Part shown: positions 28,312 to 36,685 of the stretch, in pieces
Numbering within the stretch: the stretch's first letter is position 1
How the letters are laid out: the number at the start of each line of letters is the position of its first letter
Assembly (NCBI RefSeq): GCF_040543805.1
Contig: NZ_JBEUMS010000017.1
Coordinates: forward strand, 62,001 to 126,000
DNA from: Arcicella rosea
GTDB taxonomy: Bacteria > Bacteroidota > Bacteroidia > Cytophagales > Spirosomataceae
Direction of reading: 5' to 3'
DNA length: 64,000 bases
Translations under genes and position numbers: made by a program
Notes under the pieces: generated by a model
Told to the model about the DNA's origin: nothing
The model's database searches: none
Seen by the model: only the letters and a program-made list of their open reading frames with translations

Positions 28312-28383
28312 TGTAAGATAACAACTTTTAAGTTGCTGAAAGATTTAGGTTCTCCTCAAAAATACAAATAATTTCCAATTATC

Positions 28384-29634
28384 TTAACCAAAACGTTCTA
28401 CATCAAAAGCCTTTATGTCGATACTTGTCGGCTGTTCGTTCACCAATTCAGCTACTAATTTACCTGTTGCAGGACCAAGACTTAAGCCCATCATCGAGTG
28501 TCCAGTGGCAATCACAACGTTTTTATGTTGCTTCGTTTTGCCAATATAAGGTAAGCCATCGGCAGAGCATGGACGATAACCGTACCAAATTTTATCATTA
28601 CTTGGTTGCTGAATATCAAACTCAGGGAAAAAGTCTTTCACCGATTTTAAAATGCCTTCTACTCGGTGATATTGTGGTGGCGTTTTGGTAGAAACCACTT
28701 CCATCGTACCGCCAAAGCGAATTTTATTGCCATCCATTGGCGTTACGGCTACTCTTCCTTCCGCCAAAATAATAGGATGATTGACTTGATAAGGCGAATC
28801 CTCTAAAGTAACAGAATATCCTCTTCCCGGCATTAGAGGTAAATTTACCGCCACCATTTCTGCCAATTCTCTACTCCATGAACCCGTAGCAATCACAAAA
28901 TCATCGGCTTCATAAGCTTGTTTTGGCGTAATTACTTTCGTGATTTTTCCATTACTTTTTTCAAAACGAATTACTTCCTCATTGGCTTTCAGTATAACAG
29001 CTTTGCTTGCGAGGTCTTTCAATAATACTCGCATCAATTTGTCTGGATAAAGATGTGCGTCACATTTAAAGAATAAAGCACCCAGTCCGTTAATTTTTGT
29101 TTGAGGCTCTAAGGCTTGCAGTTCATCATAATTCAATAAAGTAACGTCTAACCCTAATTCTTGAGCCTTTTCTACAGTATGATGTGCATGTGCTTGTACG
29201 GCTTCCGTCTGAAATACTTCTAGCATTCCTTTGTGTTCGTAGGCGAAATCGAAATGTGGTAAACAAGCCCATTCAGCAAATTCATGCTGACTGAGTAGTG
29301 AAATATCTCTTAATGGAATGGCTGAATTGGCTACATTTTTTTCGGTAGCACTTTTCATGAATTTTAAACCCCAATCAAATAAAGCAGGATTCAAAGACGG
29401 TTTTACATAAAATGGACTTTTAGGATTTAACATCCATTTCAAACCTTGCCAAATAATGCCCGGTGCTGCCAAAGGAATAAAGTGACTCGGACAAACATAG
29501 CCCGCATTTCCGTAGGAACAGTTATCCGAAAAATCGCCTTTGTCGATTACTGTTACCTGATTACCAGCTTTTTGTAAATAATATGCGGTACTTAGTCCAA
29601 TAATTCCACCACCTATAACTACTACACTTTTCAT
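28384..29634 (-). CDS. FAD-dependent D-amino-acid dehydrogenase-like oxidoreductase (DadA family)
   Basis: A 416-residue flavoprotein of the DAO/DadA family, expected to deaminate D-amino acids oxidatively or act on proline-like imino acids. The N-terminus is a classic dinucleotide-binding fold (VVVIGGGIIGLSTAYYLQKAGNQVTVIDKGD). Further family motifs are NAGYVCPSHFIPLAAPG, GALFFKCDAHLYPDKL, DDFVIATGSWSRELA, and the C-terminal WYGYRPCSADGLPYIGK...ATGHSMMGLSLGPATGKLVAEL. It starts 19 bp after the stop of the DUF885 gene, indicating an operon. The substrate is not proven; hydroxyproline-type oxidases share this fold. Confidence 0.88.
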   Translation of the reverse strand: MKSVVVIGGGIIGLSTAYYLQKAGNQVTVIDKGDFSDNCSYGNAGYVCPSHFIPLAAPGIIWQGLKWMLNPKSPFYVKPSLNPALFDWGLKFMKSATEKNVANSAIPLRDISLLSQHEFAEWACLPHFDFAYEHKGMLEVFQTEAVQAHAHHTVEKAQELGLDVTLLNYDELQALEPQTKINGLGALFFKCDAHLYPDKLMRVLLKDLASKAVILKANEEVIRFEKSNGKITKVITPKQAYEADDFVIATGSWSRELAEMVAVNLPLMPGRGYSVTLEDSPYQVNHPIILAEGRVAVTPMDGNKIRFGGTMEVVSTKTPPQYHRVEGILKSVKDFFPEFDIQQPSNDKIWYGYRPCSADGLPYIGKTKQHKNVVIATGHSMMGLSLGPATGKLVAELVNEQPTSIDIKAFDVERFG

Positions 29635-29653
29635 ATCTTGAATAATTTATTGC

Positions 29654-31399
29654 TTATTTGAATTTGTAAAAACGCCAATTTGTTTTGAAGTCTTTTTCTA
29701 AAGATTGCTTCGTCAGAATGGCTCTAATCATCTCAATCGGTAAAGAGTTTTCTTGCATCACACCATCATGAAATTGTTTGTAGGACATTTTTCCAGTATC
29801 CACCAATTCATTTTTTAATGCCCTAAATTGTAACCCGCCAATCATGTATGCAATTTGATAAAGTGGGTCATAACCGCCCACAAACGAACGCCTTACTTCG
29901 CCTTCGGCATTGGCTTTTTCATGCCCAACTCGGTCGATTAAGAAATCTATACATTGCTGTGGTGTCCAGTTTTTTGTATGATAATTGAGTGAGAAAATAA
30001 TTCTAGCACAACGGTGCATACGCCAAAAAAGCATTCCAATTTTATCTTCTGGCGATTTTGGGAAATTCATATCATACAATAACAATTCCCAATACAGTGC
30101 CCAACCTTCCATCCAAAATGGCGTATCGAACTGACGATAAACCTTATTTCTATTCAGCATAAAATACTGTAAAGAATGCCCCGCAATTAATTCATGGTGA
30201 ACGGTCGCTCTTGAAAAATGCGGATTATTTCCCCGCATACTCATCAATTTTTGGTCTTCCGTCATGGTATTGGTTGGGTACGAAATGATAAATTCTTCTC
30301 CGCCCAAGAAAAAAGGATTAACCAATTGTCTTTCTGGCGACATCATACTCATTCGCCAACCTTCTTCTGCCAAAGCGGGAATCGTTATCAATTGATTTTT
30401 CTTGAGAAAATCAACAGACTCATTGTAAAGCCTCATCATTTCCTGCGGTTGTTTCGAAGGCTCTACATATTTGGTTTTAACGTATTCAAGTGCTGCCTTC
30501 CAGTTATCTCCAAAGCCTAATTCTTTACTTGCCTTTAACATTTCAGCATCGCACCAAGCGAATTCTTTATTGGCAATATCAACCAACTCTTCGGGTGTGT
30601 AAGGAATCATTTCGATTTGCAAACGACGCATAATTTCTTCTTTCCCAATTGGGTTGCCAACAATTCCACTGGCATCTGGTTTCTGAGTAGAAAGATTTTT
30701 GCCTTTTCCTTGAAAATTATTGGCATATACTTTCAACAAAGAATCCAAACGATTGTAAGGCTGTGGCATCCACCAAGTAAAAAGAGGGTCATAACCATTA
30801 TAAAAACCATAAACTGATTTAATGGCTTTTTGCAAACTCCTAGAAAGATTTGCACCACGTTTGCCTAAATTTTCGGTAATGGTACTGTCTTTACTTAATT
30901 TAGTATTGAGTGAAATAATTTGTTTTGCCATTTCATTAAACTGAAATGCCCATTTTGGGGCATCCAATGGCGTTCCTCTTCTTCTTATTTTCTCTACAGT
31001 ATATAAACTATCGGCAAAAGGAAACCATTTTTTGATGGCATCATACTCTTTTTCTTCTATTGTGAATTGATATAGTTCTTCGCTTAAATTTCTTTTGAAA
31101 AGTGTATAATCCACTTTTGCACCAATGTTTAACTGATTAAAATTGAGTTTTGTTAATTGATTTTGATAGTCGAGAATCAACTTTTTCATACGTTCTCGTC
31201 TTTCTGGCGAATGTTCAACAAAGTAAAATCTTGTCAATATTCCTTTGTCGGCATAATATTGCGTCATTACATTGTTTACTTCGCTCGTTTGTAAGTACAA
31301 ATCTGTTGTAGCAACTTGTGCAAAATTGACTGAACGACAAGCGATTAGGCAATAAATAATCAATAAAAACTTTTTGAAGAGTGGTCGATATTTTTTCAT
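29654..31399 (-). CDS. Exported DUF885-family protein (putative metallopeptidase)
   Basis: A 581-residue protein with an N-terminal signal peptide (FLLIIYCLIACRSVNFAQ) and the DUF885 fold. The key motif is HHELIAGHSLQYF, matching the family's HExxxGH zinc-type site, followed about 30 residues later by EGWALYWE, the usual glutamate partner. Family members are thought to be peptidases, but few have been tested. It is first in an operon with a D-amino-acid dehydrogenase-like gene, which would fit release then oxidation of amino acids. Confidence 0.85.
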   Translation of the reverse strand: MKKYRPLFKKFLLIIYCLIACRSVNFAQVATTDLYLQTSEVNNVMTQYYADKGILTRFYFVEHSPERRERMKKLILDYQNQLTKLNFNQLNIGAKVDYTLFKRNLSEELYQFTIEEKEYDAIKKWFPFADSLYTVEKIRRRGTPLDAPKWAFQFNEMAKQIISLNTKLSKDSTITENLGKRGANLSRSLQKAIKSVYGFYNGYDPLFTWWMPQPYNRLDSLLKVYANNFQGKGKNLSTQKPDASGIVGNPIGKEEIMRRLQIEMIPYTPEELVDIANKEFAWCDAEMLKASKELGFGDNWKAALEYVKTKYVEPSKQPQEMMRLYNESVDFLKKNQLITIPALAEEGWRMSMMSPERQLVNPFFLGGEEFIISYPTNTMTEDQKLMSMRGNNPHFSRATVHHELIAGHSLQYFMLNRNKVYRQFDTPFWMEGWALYWELLLYDMNFPKSPEDKIGMLFWRMHRCARIIFSLNYHTKNWTPQQCIDFLIDRVGHEKANAEGEVRRSFVGGYDPLYQIAYMIGGLQFRALKNELVDTGKMSYKQFHDGVMQENSLPIEMIRAILTKQSLEKDFKTNWRFYKFK

Positions 31400-31525
31400 T
31401 TGTTGCTGAAATTGTGGCTACCGAATTATAGCAAGTAAAAGTATAGAATTATAGCCTTTTACAATTCATACATTTTATCTATACCTACTTTAAAATTAAC
31501 TCGAATAGCGTACAGAAAATAAGAA

Positions 31526-31563
31526 AGGTACTTCTTCATGATTTTTCACATGAAAAAGTACCT
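31526..31563 (-). terminator. Terminator after TonB receptor gene
   Basis: An imperfect stem (AGGTACTT... pairing with AAGTACCT) followed on the minus strand by a T-rich stretch, 24 bp beyond the receptor stop. The rest of the 31400-31586 gap shows nothing else clear. Confidence 0.7.
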
Positions 31564-31586
31564 CAAATAAGCTTTTTGAAAAAGAA

Positions 31587-33806
31587 TTAGAAACTAACCC
31601 CAACTGTAGCTTTCAAGAAGAATGGAAAACCAGGAGTAAAGTGAATTTCTTCTACAGGATTTACTTCATTCTGTAATCTGGATTCCGTGGCGAATTGCGT
31701 TTCGTTCCATTTTACATTGAAAAGGTTTTCGGCAATTAAGCCAAAATTTACTTTCTTGAATTTATAGTTTACGTTGGCATCGGTAACAGTATAACCTTTG
31801 GCAACGATAGAATAATCTTCATTCGCTGCACGATTTCCTAAATGCCTTACTCTTAAACCGCCCGAAAAACCAGATGGATGTGTTACGCTCAAACCACCTG
31901 TTAAAGTAAAATCTGGAGCGAGTGGAATATAATTTGCTCCTTCGGGTTCGTCGATACTTCGTGCCAAAGTATTGGTCATGTCGGCATTGAAAAATAGCCA
32001 ATTATTGATTTGATAACGAACGCCTAAGTCCAAGCCTTTTCTTACTGATTTTCCACTGGCTTCAATCACGGCTTCGTCGCCAACATAGACAAATTCTTGG
32101 TCGAGATGCAAGTACCACAATGCCATATTCAGAATCAAACGTGATTGTGGTTTCCAAATCATACCTAAATCTGCACCATAAGCGACTGGCAATATTGCTT
32201 TGCTATTGCTGGCTAAACTACTGACACGAGTATCGTTTGAGTGAAAGCCTTTGCCTGCTTTAAAGAACAATTGAATATCGTGATCGGGATTATAAATGAT
32301 ATTTAGTTTCGGACTGGCAATTACTTTCGCTACCGATTGTACCTGATTGTTATTGAGTTTATCAAGATAATTGAAGTTGAAATAATCTAATCTCAAAGCC
32401 GGATTAATTAGCCAATTGCCACGATGATATTCAATGCCCGTAAAGCCAAAAGCATTGGTTTCTTTAACATTTCCAAATTTGAGCCTTTCCAAAATCTTTG
32501 TACGGTTGAGTGTATGCGAAAGCTCAATATCATTTACTGCATCGTATCTAAAACCTACACCCGACTGCCAAGAGAGATTTCCCGAAGGAAGTGTGTAATA
32601 TTTGTGGATTTCAGATTGCATACCCAAAATATCTCTGGATTCCTTTTGCTTGATTTGGTCGCCATTGGTGGAATCGTTCAAGAAAAAAGTAAAGTTGGAA
32701 TATAGTTCAAAATTGTAATGACTGTAATAAGCCGTGTTTTTAATCAAAAGTGATTCGCCGACCTTTTTTGTATGTTGAAAATTTACATTCGTTCTGCTCG
32801 TATTTCCGCCTTCTTTATCGTCGATTGCCCCGAAACGAGTAATCAAACCTTCGTCAATGGCACGCTGTGGTACTTGTCCCGAAGCATTCCATTTACTACT
32901 AAAATGCGAAACCGAAAAGTTGATTTTGTTTTGATTGGGCAATTCCAAAGCATATTTGCCCATCAAATTCAAGCGATTAAACTTCTGTGGAGAAATAAAT
33001 GGGCCGTCGGAATACAAATATTCACTGGCGACATAAGCTGATTGTTTTTCTTGTTGTCCTAATAAATTCACCAAAGCCATCGTCCTAAAAGTATTGAACA
33101 TTCCAGCATTTACCGAAACTTGACTTTCCTTAATTCGCTCTTTGGTTTGAAACTCTACGTAACCAGCCGTTGTTAAATTGCCTTTATTAGCGAAGTACGA
33201 CCCTTTTCCATAATCAATTTTCTCAATGGTTTCTGGAATCAAAAAATGTAAATCCGCATAACCTTGTCCGTGTGCGTGCGAAACCATATTTACGGGCATT
33301 CCATCAACAGAAATGTTAATGTCTGTACCGTGGTCTAAATCAAAACCACGCAGAAATAGCTGCTCTGCCTTACCACCACCAGCGTGTTGACCAATGAACA
33401 AACCCGGTACTTTTCGTAAAATTTCTTGGGAAGAATTGACTGGATAAGTCTTTAAATCAATTTTTGAAATGATACTTTGGGCATTTACTTCAGGGCTAAT
33501 CGTTACTTCGTTCAACTGAAATACACTTTCTTCCAAAACGATTTGTAAGAATTTTTGCTCTGGGCGATAGACAACTTTTTGAGTTTTAAAACCCATGCAA
33601 GAGATTTCTAAGGTATCGCCTTTACTGACTTTATCCAATACAAAATATCCTAATTTGTTGGAATGCGAATGTTTGTCAATTCGTTTGTTTAAGACAAAAC
33701 CTCCTTCGATAGGATTTCTGTTGGTGTTGGTGATAGAGCCTTCAAGTTTTTGTGCGAATAGATTTAGGTTAAATAGTAAAAGAAATAATGTAAGCGTTTG
33801 TTTCAT
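31587..33806 (-). CDS. TonB-dependent outer-membrane receptor
   Basis: A 739-residue receptor with signal peptide (LTLFLLLFNLNLFAQ), a carboxypeptidase-regulatory-like domain (~19-95), plug (~105-225; SQEILRKVPGLFIGQHAGGGKAEQLFLRG, INISVDGMPVN) and a barrel ending FFLKATVGVSF. It is shorter than SusC proteins and has no SusD partner, which points to a siderophore, cofactor or metal-type receptor rather than a glycan importer. The plug has a histidine-containing run (NMVSHAHGQGYADLHFL) and an earlier HSHS, which would fit a metal ligand but is only suggestive. Its promoter overlaps a perfect palindrome. Confidence 0.92.
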   Translation of the reverse strand: MKQTLTLFLLLFNLNLFAQKLEGSITNTNRNPIEGGFVLNKRIDKHSHSNKLGYFVLDKVSKGDTLEISCMGFKTQKVVYRPEQKFLQIVLEESVFQLNEVTISPEVNAQSIISKIDLKTYPVNSSQEILRKVPGLFIGQHAGGGKAEQLFLRGFDLDHGTDINISVDGMPVNMVSHAHGQGYADLHFLIPETIEKIDYGKGSYFANKGNLTTAGYVEFQTKERIKESQVSVNAGMFNTFRTMALVNLLGQQEKQSAYVASEYLYSDGPFISPQKFNRLNLMGKYALELPNQNKINFSVSHFSSKWNASGQVPQRAIDEGLITRFGAIDDKEGGNTSRTNVNFQHTKKVGESLLIKNTAYYSHYNFELYSNFTFFLNDSTNGDQIKQKESRDILGMQSEIHKYYTLPSGNLSWQSGVGFRYDAVNDIELSHTLNRTKILERLKFGNVKETNAFGFTGIEYHRGNWLINPALRLDYFNFNYLDKLNNNQVQSVAKVIASPKLNIIYNPDHDIQLFFKAGKGFHSNDTRVSSLASNSKAILPVAYGADLGMIWKPQSRLILNMALWYLHLDQEFVYVGDEAVIEASGKSVRKGLDLGVRYQINNWLFFNADMTNTLARSIDEPEGANYIPLAPDFTLTGGLSVTHPSGFSGGLRVRHLGNRAANEDYSIVAKGYTVTDANVNYKFKKVNFGLIAENLFNVKWNETQFATESRLQNEVNPVEEIHFTPGFPFFLKATVGVSF

Positions 33807-33836
33807 GAATGTTGATGATGAAAGGTTTATTAGCTG

Positions 33837-33883
33837 TTAGATTAGTTTTGTCAGCTTTTGAAAAGTTGACAAAACTAATCTAA
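33837..33883. promoter_or_regulatory. Perfect 17-bp palindrome overlapping promoter box of TonB receptor
   Basis: TTAGATTAGTTTTGTCA and its exact complement are separated by 13 bp, whose own ends also pair. The arm on the receptor strand contains TAGTTTTG (33877-33870), an exact TAnnTTTG box. The site lies 30 bp upstream of the receptor start, so it may be an operator or a leader hairpin. Confidence 0.55.
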
Positions 33884-33925
33884 AAAAAAATCAATAGGAG
33901 TAGACTTAGGTTCACTCCTATTGAT
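33884..33925 (-). terminator. Terminator of LRR kinase gene
   Basis: ATCAATAGGAGT and its exact complement (12 bp, 12-nt loop) are followed on the minus strand by nine T residues, 44 bp after the kinase stop. Confidence 0.92.
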
Positions 33926-33969
33926 TTGATAAAATAGTTGAAGGTAATCTCTTCTAAAAATACAAAAAA

Positions 33970-35280
33970 CTACCTCAAGGAAGTAATACGCTGATAAATT
34001 TCTTCAAAGCTTGGGCGAGCCAAAACTACTTCGTTCATACAACTTTTTACTAAATCTTGAAGTATAAGTACTGACGCATTTTCTGCCTCGCTAGATTGAA
34101 TATATCTTAATAAATCATCCAACAAACAAGCAAAAGCCCTCACTTCCAAGCGCTGAACGGCTGCTGCTTTACTTGAATGCACATGATAAGTACTTCCTGC
34201 CCCAAAATCGCCAAATAAAGTATTGGCTTCTTCGTCCACCAAAGTATTATGGGCGTAAAGGTCGCCATGAGAAACACCCAAAGCATGTAAATGTGCGCCA
34301 ACGCTGGCAATTGAAGCTGAAATTTTTATCACTTCTGCTAAAGTAAAAACCGTTTCGGGCGGATAAGTATCTCTGGTACAAGTTTCAAAACTTGGCGGAC
34401 CACCCAAATTTCTAAAATTAGCAGGAATCAATTCCATCAATAAACCATGTTTATCGGCTGGATGCTCTTTGATTTTGCCCAATACTGTTACCAAATTCGG
34501 ATGTGTTCCTGCCGAAATACAGGCATTCATTTCATCAGTTGGTAAACCGTCGCTTGTTACTTCTCCTTTATATACTTTTACGGCAATGGTTTTATTTCGA
34601 ATTGTCCATTCGGCTTTAGCAATATTTCCCGAAGCTCCTTCGCCTAATTGTTCTTTTATCTCCAATTCATGCCAAGAAATTTCTTCTAAGGCTATTTGTT
34701 CTTCTGTACTTTCTGAGAAAGGATTTCCTGCAAAAGCCAACCAAGAAAGTTGAGGAAAGGAAAGCAATTCTTCGGGAAATACTTCAATCTGATTGGCTGA
34801 AATACGAAGTAATTGCAAGTTTTTGCAAGCTGATAATTCTTTGGGTAAAGCTTTTAGTCGATTGCCTGCCAACATCAACTTTTGCATTCGGCTACATTTA
34901 CCGATTGAAGCAGGAATACTTTCGATAGCATTGTTTGTCAGAATTAACCAACGAGTATTATATGGAATAGCATTTTCGGGAAGACTTTGAATCTGATTGG
35001 CTTTAAAACCAATCATTTCAAGGTTTTGGCATTCGCCCAAAACTGCTGGAAATTCAGTGAATAGATTATCAGAAAAGAAGGCAATTTTTAGCTTTTTTAG
35101 TTGAGCAAAATCATCAGGTAAGGCTGAAAGTTCATTACCTGATAAATCTAAAATTTCTAAAGTATCAGCTAATGTATAAATCTCTTTGGGAAAGCTTTTT
35201 AAGCCACAAGATAATTTTAAGCGGGTTGTTCCTAATAGTTCTCCTGAGTACAATTGTTGGAGTGTCTGCATGAATGGCAA
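33970..35280 (-). CDS. Leucine-rich-repeat protein with C-terminal Ser/Thr protein kinase-like domain
   Basis: A 436-residue soluble protein without signal peptide. Residues ~38-187 hold seven 22-23-residue leucine-rich repeats of the LxxLxLxxNxLxxLP type (LEILDLSGNELSALP, MQKLMLAGNRLKALP). Residues ~205-436 form a compact eukaryotic-like kinase: glycine loop GEGASGN (213-219), K235 in AVKVYKG, catalytic loop HGDLYAHN (D340, N345) and D358-FG, so the key catalytic residues are present although HRDLKPEN is altered to HGDLYAHN. The repeats probably choose a partner protein for phosphorylation. No phosphatase or substrate gene is adjacent. Confidence 0.9.
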   Translation of the reverse strand: MPFMQTLQQLYSGELLGTTRLKLSCGLKSFPKEIYTLADTLEILDLSGNELSALPDDFAQLKKLKIAFFSDNLFTEFPAVLGECQNLEMIGFKANQIQSLPENAIPYNTRWLILTNNAIESIPASIGKCSRMQKLMLAGNRLKALPKELSACKNLQLLRISANQIEVFPEELLSFPQLSWLAFAGNPFSESTEEQIALEEISWHELEIKEQLGEGASGNIAKAEWTIRNKTIAVKVYKGEVTSDGLPTDEMNACISAGTHPNLVTVLGKIKEHPADKHGLLMELIPANFRNLGGPPSFETCTRDTYPPETVFTLAEVIKISASIASVGAHLHALGVSHGDLYAHNTLVDEEANTLFGDFGAGSTYHVHSSKAAAVQRLEVRAFACLLDDLLRYIQSSEAENASVLILQDLVKSCMNEVVLARPSFEEIYQRITSLR

Positions 35281-35312
35281 AGGTTTGTTTTTTCAAAGAT
35301 AGTAAGGAATTG

Positions 35313-35346
35313 CTTGTGAGCTTTGAGCTTTGAGCAATGAGCTTTA
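35313..35346. repeat. TGAGCTT 7-nt tandem tract
   Basis: Four consecutive units (TGAGCTT, TGAGCTT, TGAGCAA, TGAGCTT) with exact 7-nt period, just upstream of the kinase start. One arm only. Confidence 0.7.
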
Positions 35347-35382
35347 ATTTTTTTGAAAATATTGCCGATGTAAGTATGCAGT

Positions 35383-35596
35383 TTTTTTGCGGTATTTTGC
35401 GGGTTTTGAGCCCAAAATGATACTTTGAGTATCTCTGTTGAATCTTTTTCACGCAAAATACCGCAAAAAAGTATCTCTTGATATTCTTTTAGTATCTCCG
35501 TTGATACTAAATACCGCAATTTTCCGCAAAAAAGCCTCTCGGGATATACTAAAAGAGTGTTTGTTGATTCTTTTAGTATGTTCCGAGAGGCTCAGA
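35383..35596. repeat. Three degenerate 63-bp tandem units with nested hairpins
   Basis: The gap contains a perfect 19-bp inverted repeat (35383-35401 with 35452-35470, TTTTTTGCGGTATTTTGCG), a perfect 9-bp hairpin (35488-35511) and a 10+11-bp hairpin with a 3-nt internal loop (35533-35592). Read as direct repeats, units at 35408, 35471 and 35534 align over 63 bp; GTTGA occurs at 35437, 35500 and 35563, exactly 63 bp apart, and the first two units end CCGCAAAAAAG. It lies between two minus-strand genes. The last hairpin may also serve as terminator for the isomerase gene. Confidence 0.8.
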
Positions 35597-35625
35597 GCTT
35601 ATTTGTTGTACTCAGTAATCTAATT

Positions 35626-36621
35626 TTATATTCTTGCTTTTTCTAATAAAGCCTTTGTTGCTCGGATGCCAGCATCTTCATCCAGATAATTCTCTTTCGC
35701 ACCCATCATTTTCATAAAGCCTCCTTCGTATTCAATGCCAACAAATCCTTTAAAGTTTTTGCTCAAACCTTTGTTTACAATAGGCATCATTTTGTCAAAA
35801 TCTGTATCTGTACAAGCTCCGTTTTCATCAAAAAAATGGGTTTTAGCACTTACTCCTTTGGCAAAAGGCATGAGTTTTTTTACACCATCATATTTATCGT
35901 ATTCATGAATAACTTTAGCATCTCTAAACCCTTCCATCGTCATGGCTTTAGGCTTTTCTCTTTGTATAAAATTGCCAAAATCAGGTAAACAACCTGCATA
36001 AGGGTTATTTACTTGTTTCAATAAAGCCACCAACCAATCTGGATTGGTAGAAATAGTAATATGATTTTCGATAATTACGCCAATACCCGCTTTTTGACCG
36101 TACTCTACCAATTTTCCATAACCATCTACGCCTGCTTTCATGATTTCTTCAGGTGTGCCGTCGCCATCCATATTTACACGGATAGAATGACAACCCAAAA
36201 ATTTAGCCGCATCCACCCATTTATAATGATTTTCAACAGCTTTCTGACGAAGCGAAGCATCGCTTGCTCCTAAATCGCCTTCGGCATCCACCATAATTAA
36301 GACATTCCGAACACCTAAATCGGTAGTTCTTTGTTTCAGTTCATTCAAATACGCTTGGTCTTTGGCTTTGTCGGCCCAAAACATCGAAACATATTCAACT
36401 GCATTGATACCAAAATCATTTTTAGCTTTGGCTGGAAAATCCATGTTTTTCAATTTCCCACTGAACAATGAACCTGCCAAAGAGAATTCAGCCAAAGAGA
36501 TTTCAAAATGTGGTTTGGCTGCACCAAAAATGGTTGTTGGAAGAAAACTCGCCGCAGTTAATAAGCCCAATTGACCCATAAACTCACGACGACTTGTATG
36601 ATTTTGTGCTAAGTTTTCCAT
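35626..36621 (-). CDS. Tat-exported sugar phosphate isomerase/epimerase-like TIM-barrel protein
   Basis: A 331-residue protein of the xylose-isomerase-like TIM barrel family. The N-terminus has a twin-arginine signal (SRREFMGQLGLLTAASFLP), so it is exported folded. Family motifs include INAVEYVSMFW, VRNVLIMVDAEG, SIRVNMDGDGTPEEIM, VIIENHITISTNPDWL and a late GFVGIEYEG; conserved acidic and histidine residues for a metal site are present. It follows the ThuA/dehydrogenase gene by 64 bp, but a terminator separates them. Related proteins isomerise or split keto-sugars and inositols; the exact substrate is unknown. Confidence 0.87.
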   Translation of the reverse strand: MENLAQNHTSRREFMGQLGLLTAASFLPTTIFGAAKPHFEISLAEFSLAGSLFSGKLKNMDFPAKAKNDFGINAVEYVSMFWADKAKDQAYLNELKQRTTDLGVRNVLIMVDAEGDLGASDASLRQKAVENHYKWVDAAKFLGCHSIRVNMDGDGTPEEIMKAGVDGYGKLVEYGQKAGIGVIIENHITISTNPDWLVALLKQVNNPYAGCLPDFGNFIQREKPKAMTMEGFRDAKVIHEYDKYDGVKKLMPFAKGVSAKTHFFDENGACTDTDFDKMMPIVNKGLSKNFKGFVGIEYEGGFMKMMGAKENYLDEDAGIRATKALLEKARI

Positions 36622-36639
36622 TGGTTTTGAAAGATTATA

Positions 36640-36673
36640 AAAAGGGCAACAAAGTTTTCACCTTGTTGCCCTC
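36640..36673 (-). terminator. Terminator of ThuA/dehydrogenase gene
   Basis: AGGGCAACAA (36643-36652) pairs with TTGTTGCCCT (36663-36672) and is followed on the minus strand by a short T run, 13 bp past the stop. Confidence 0.88.
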
Positions 36674-36685
36674 ATGTTTTAATAC

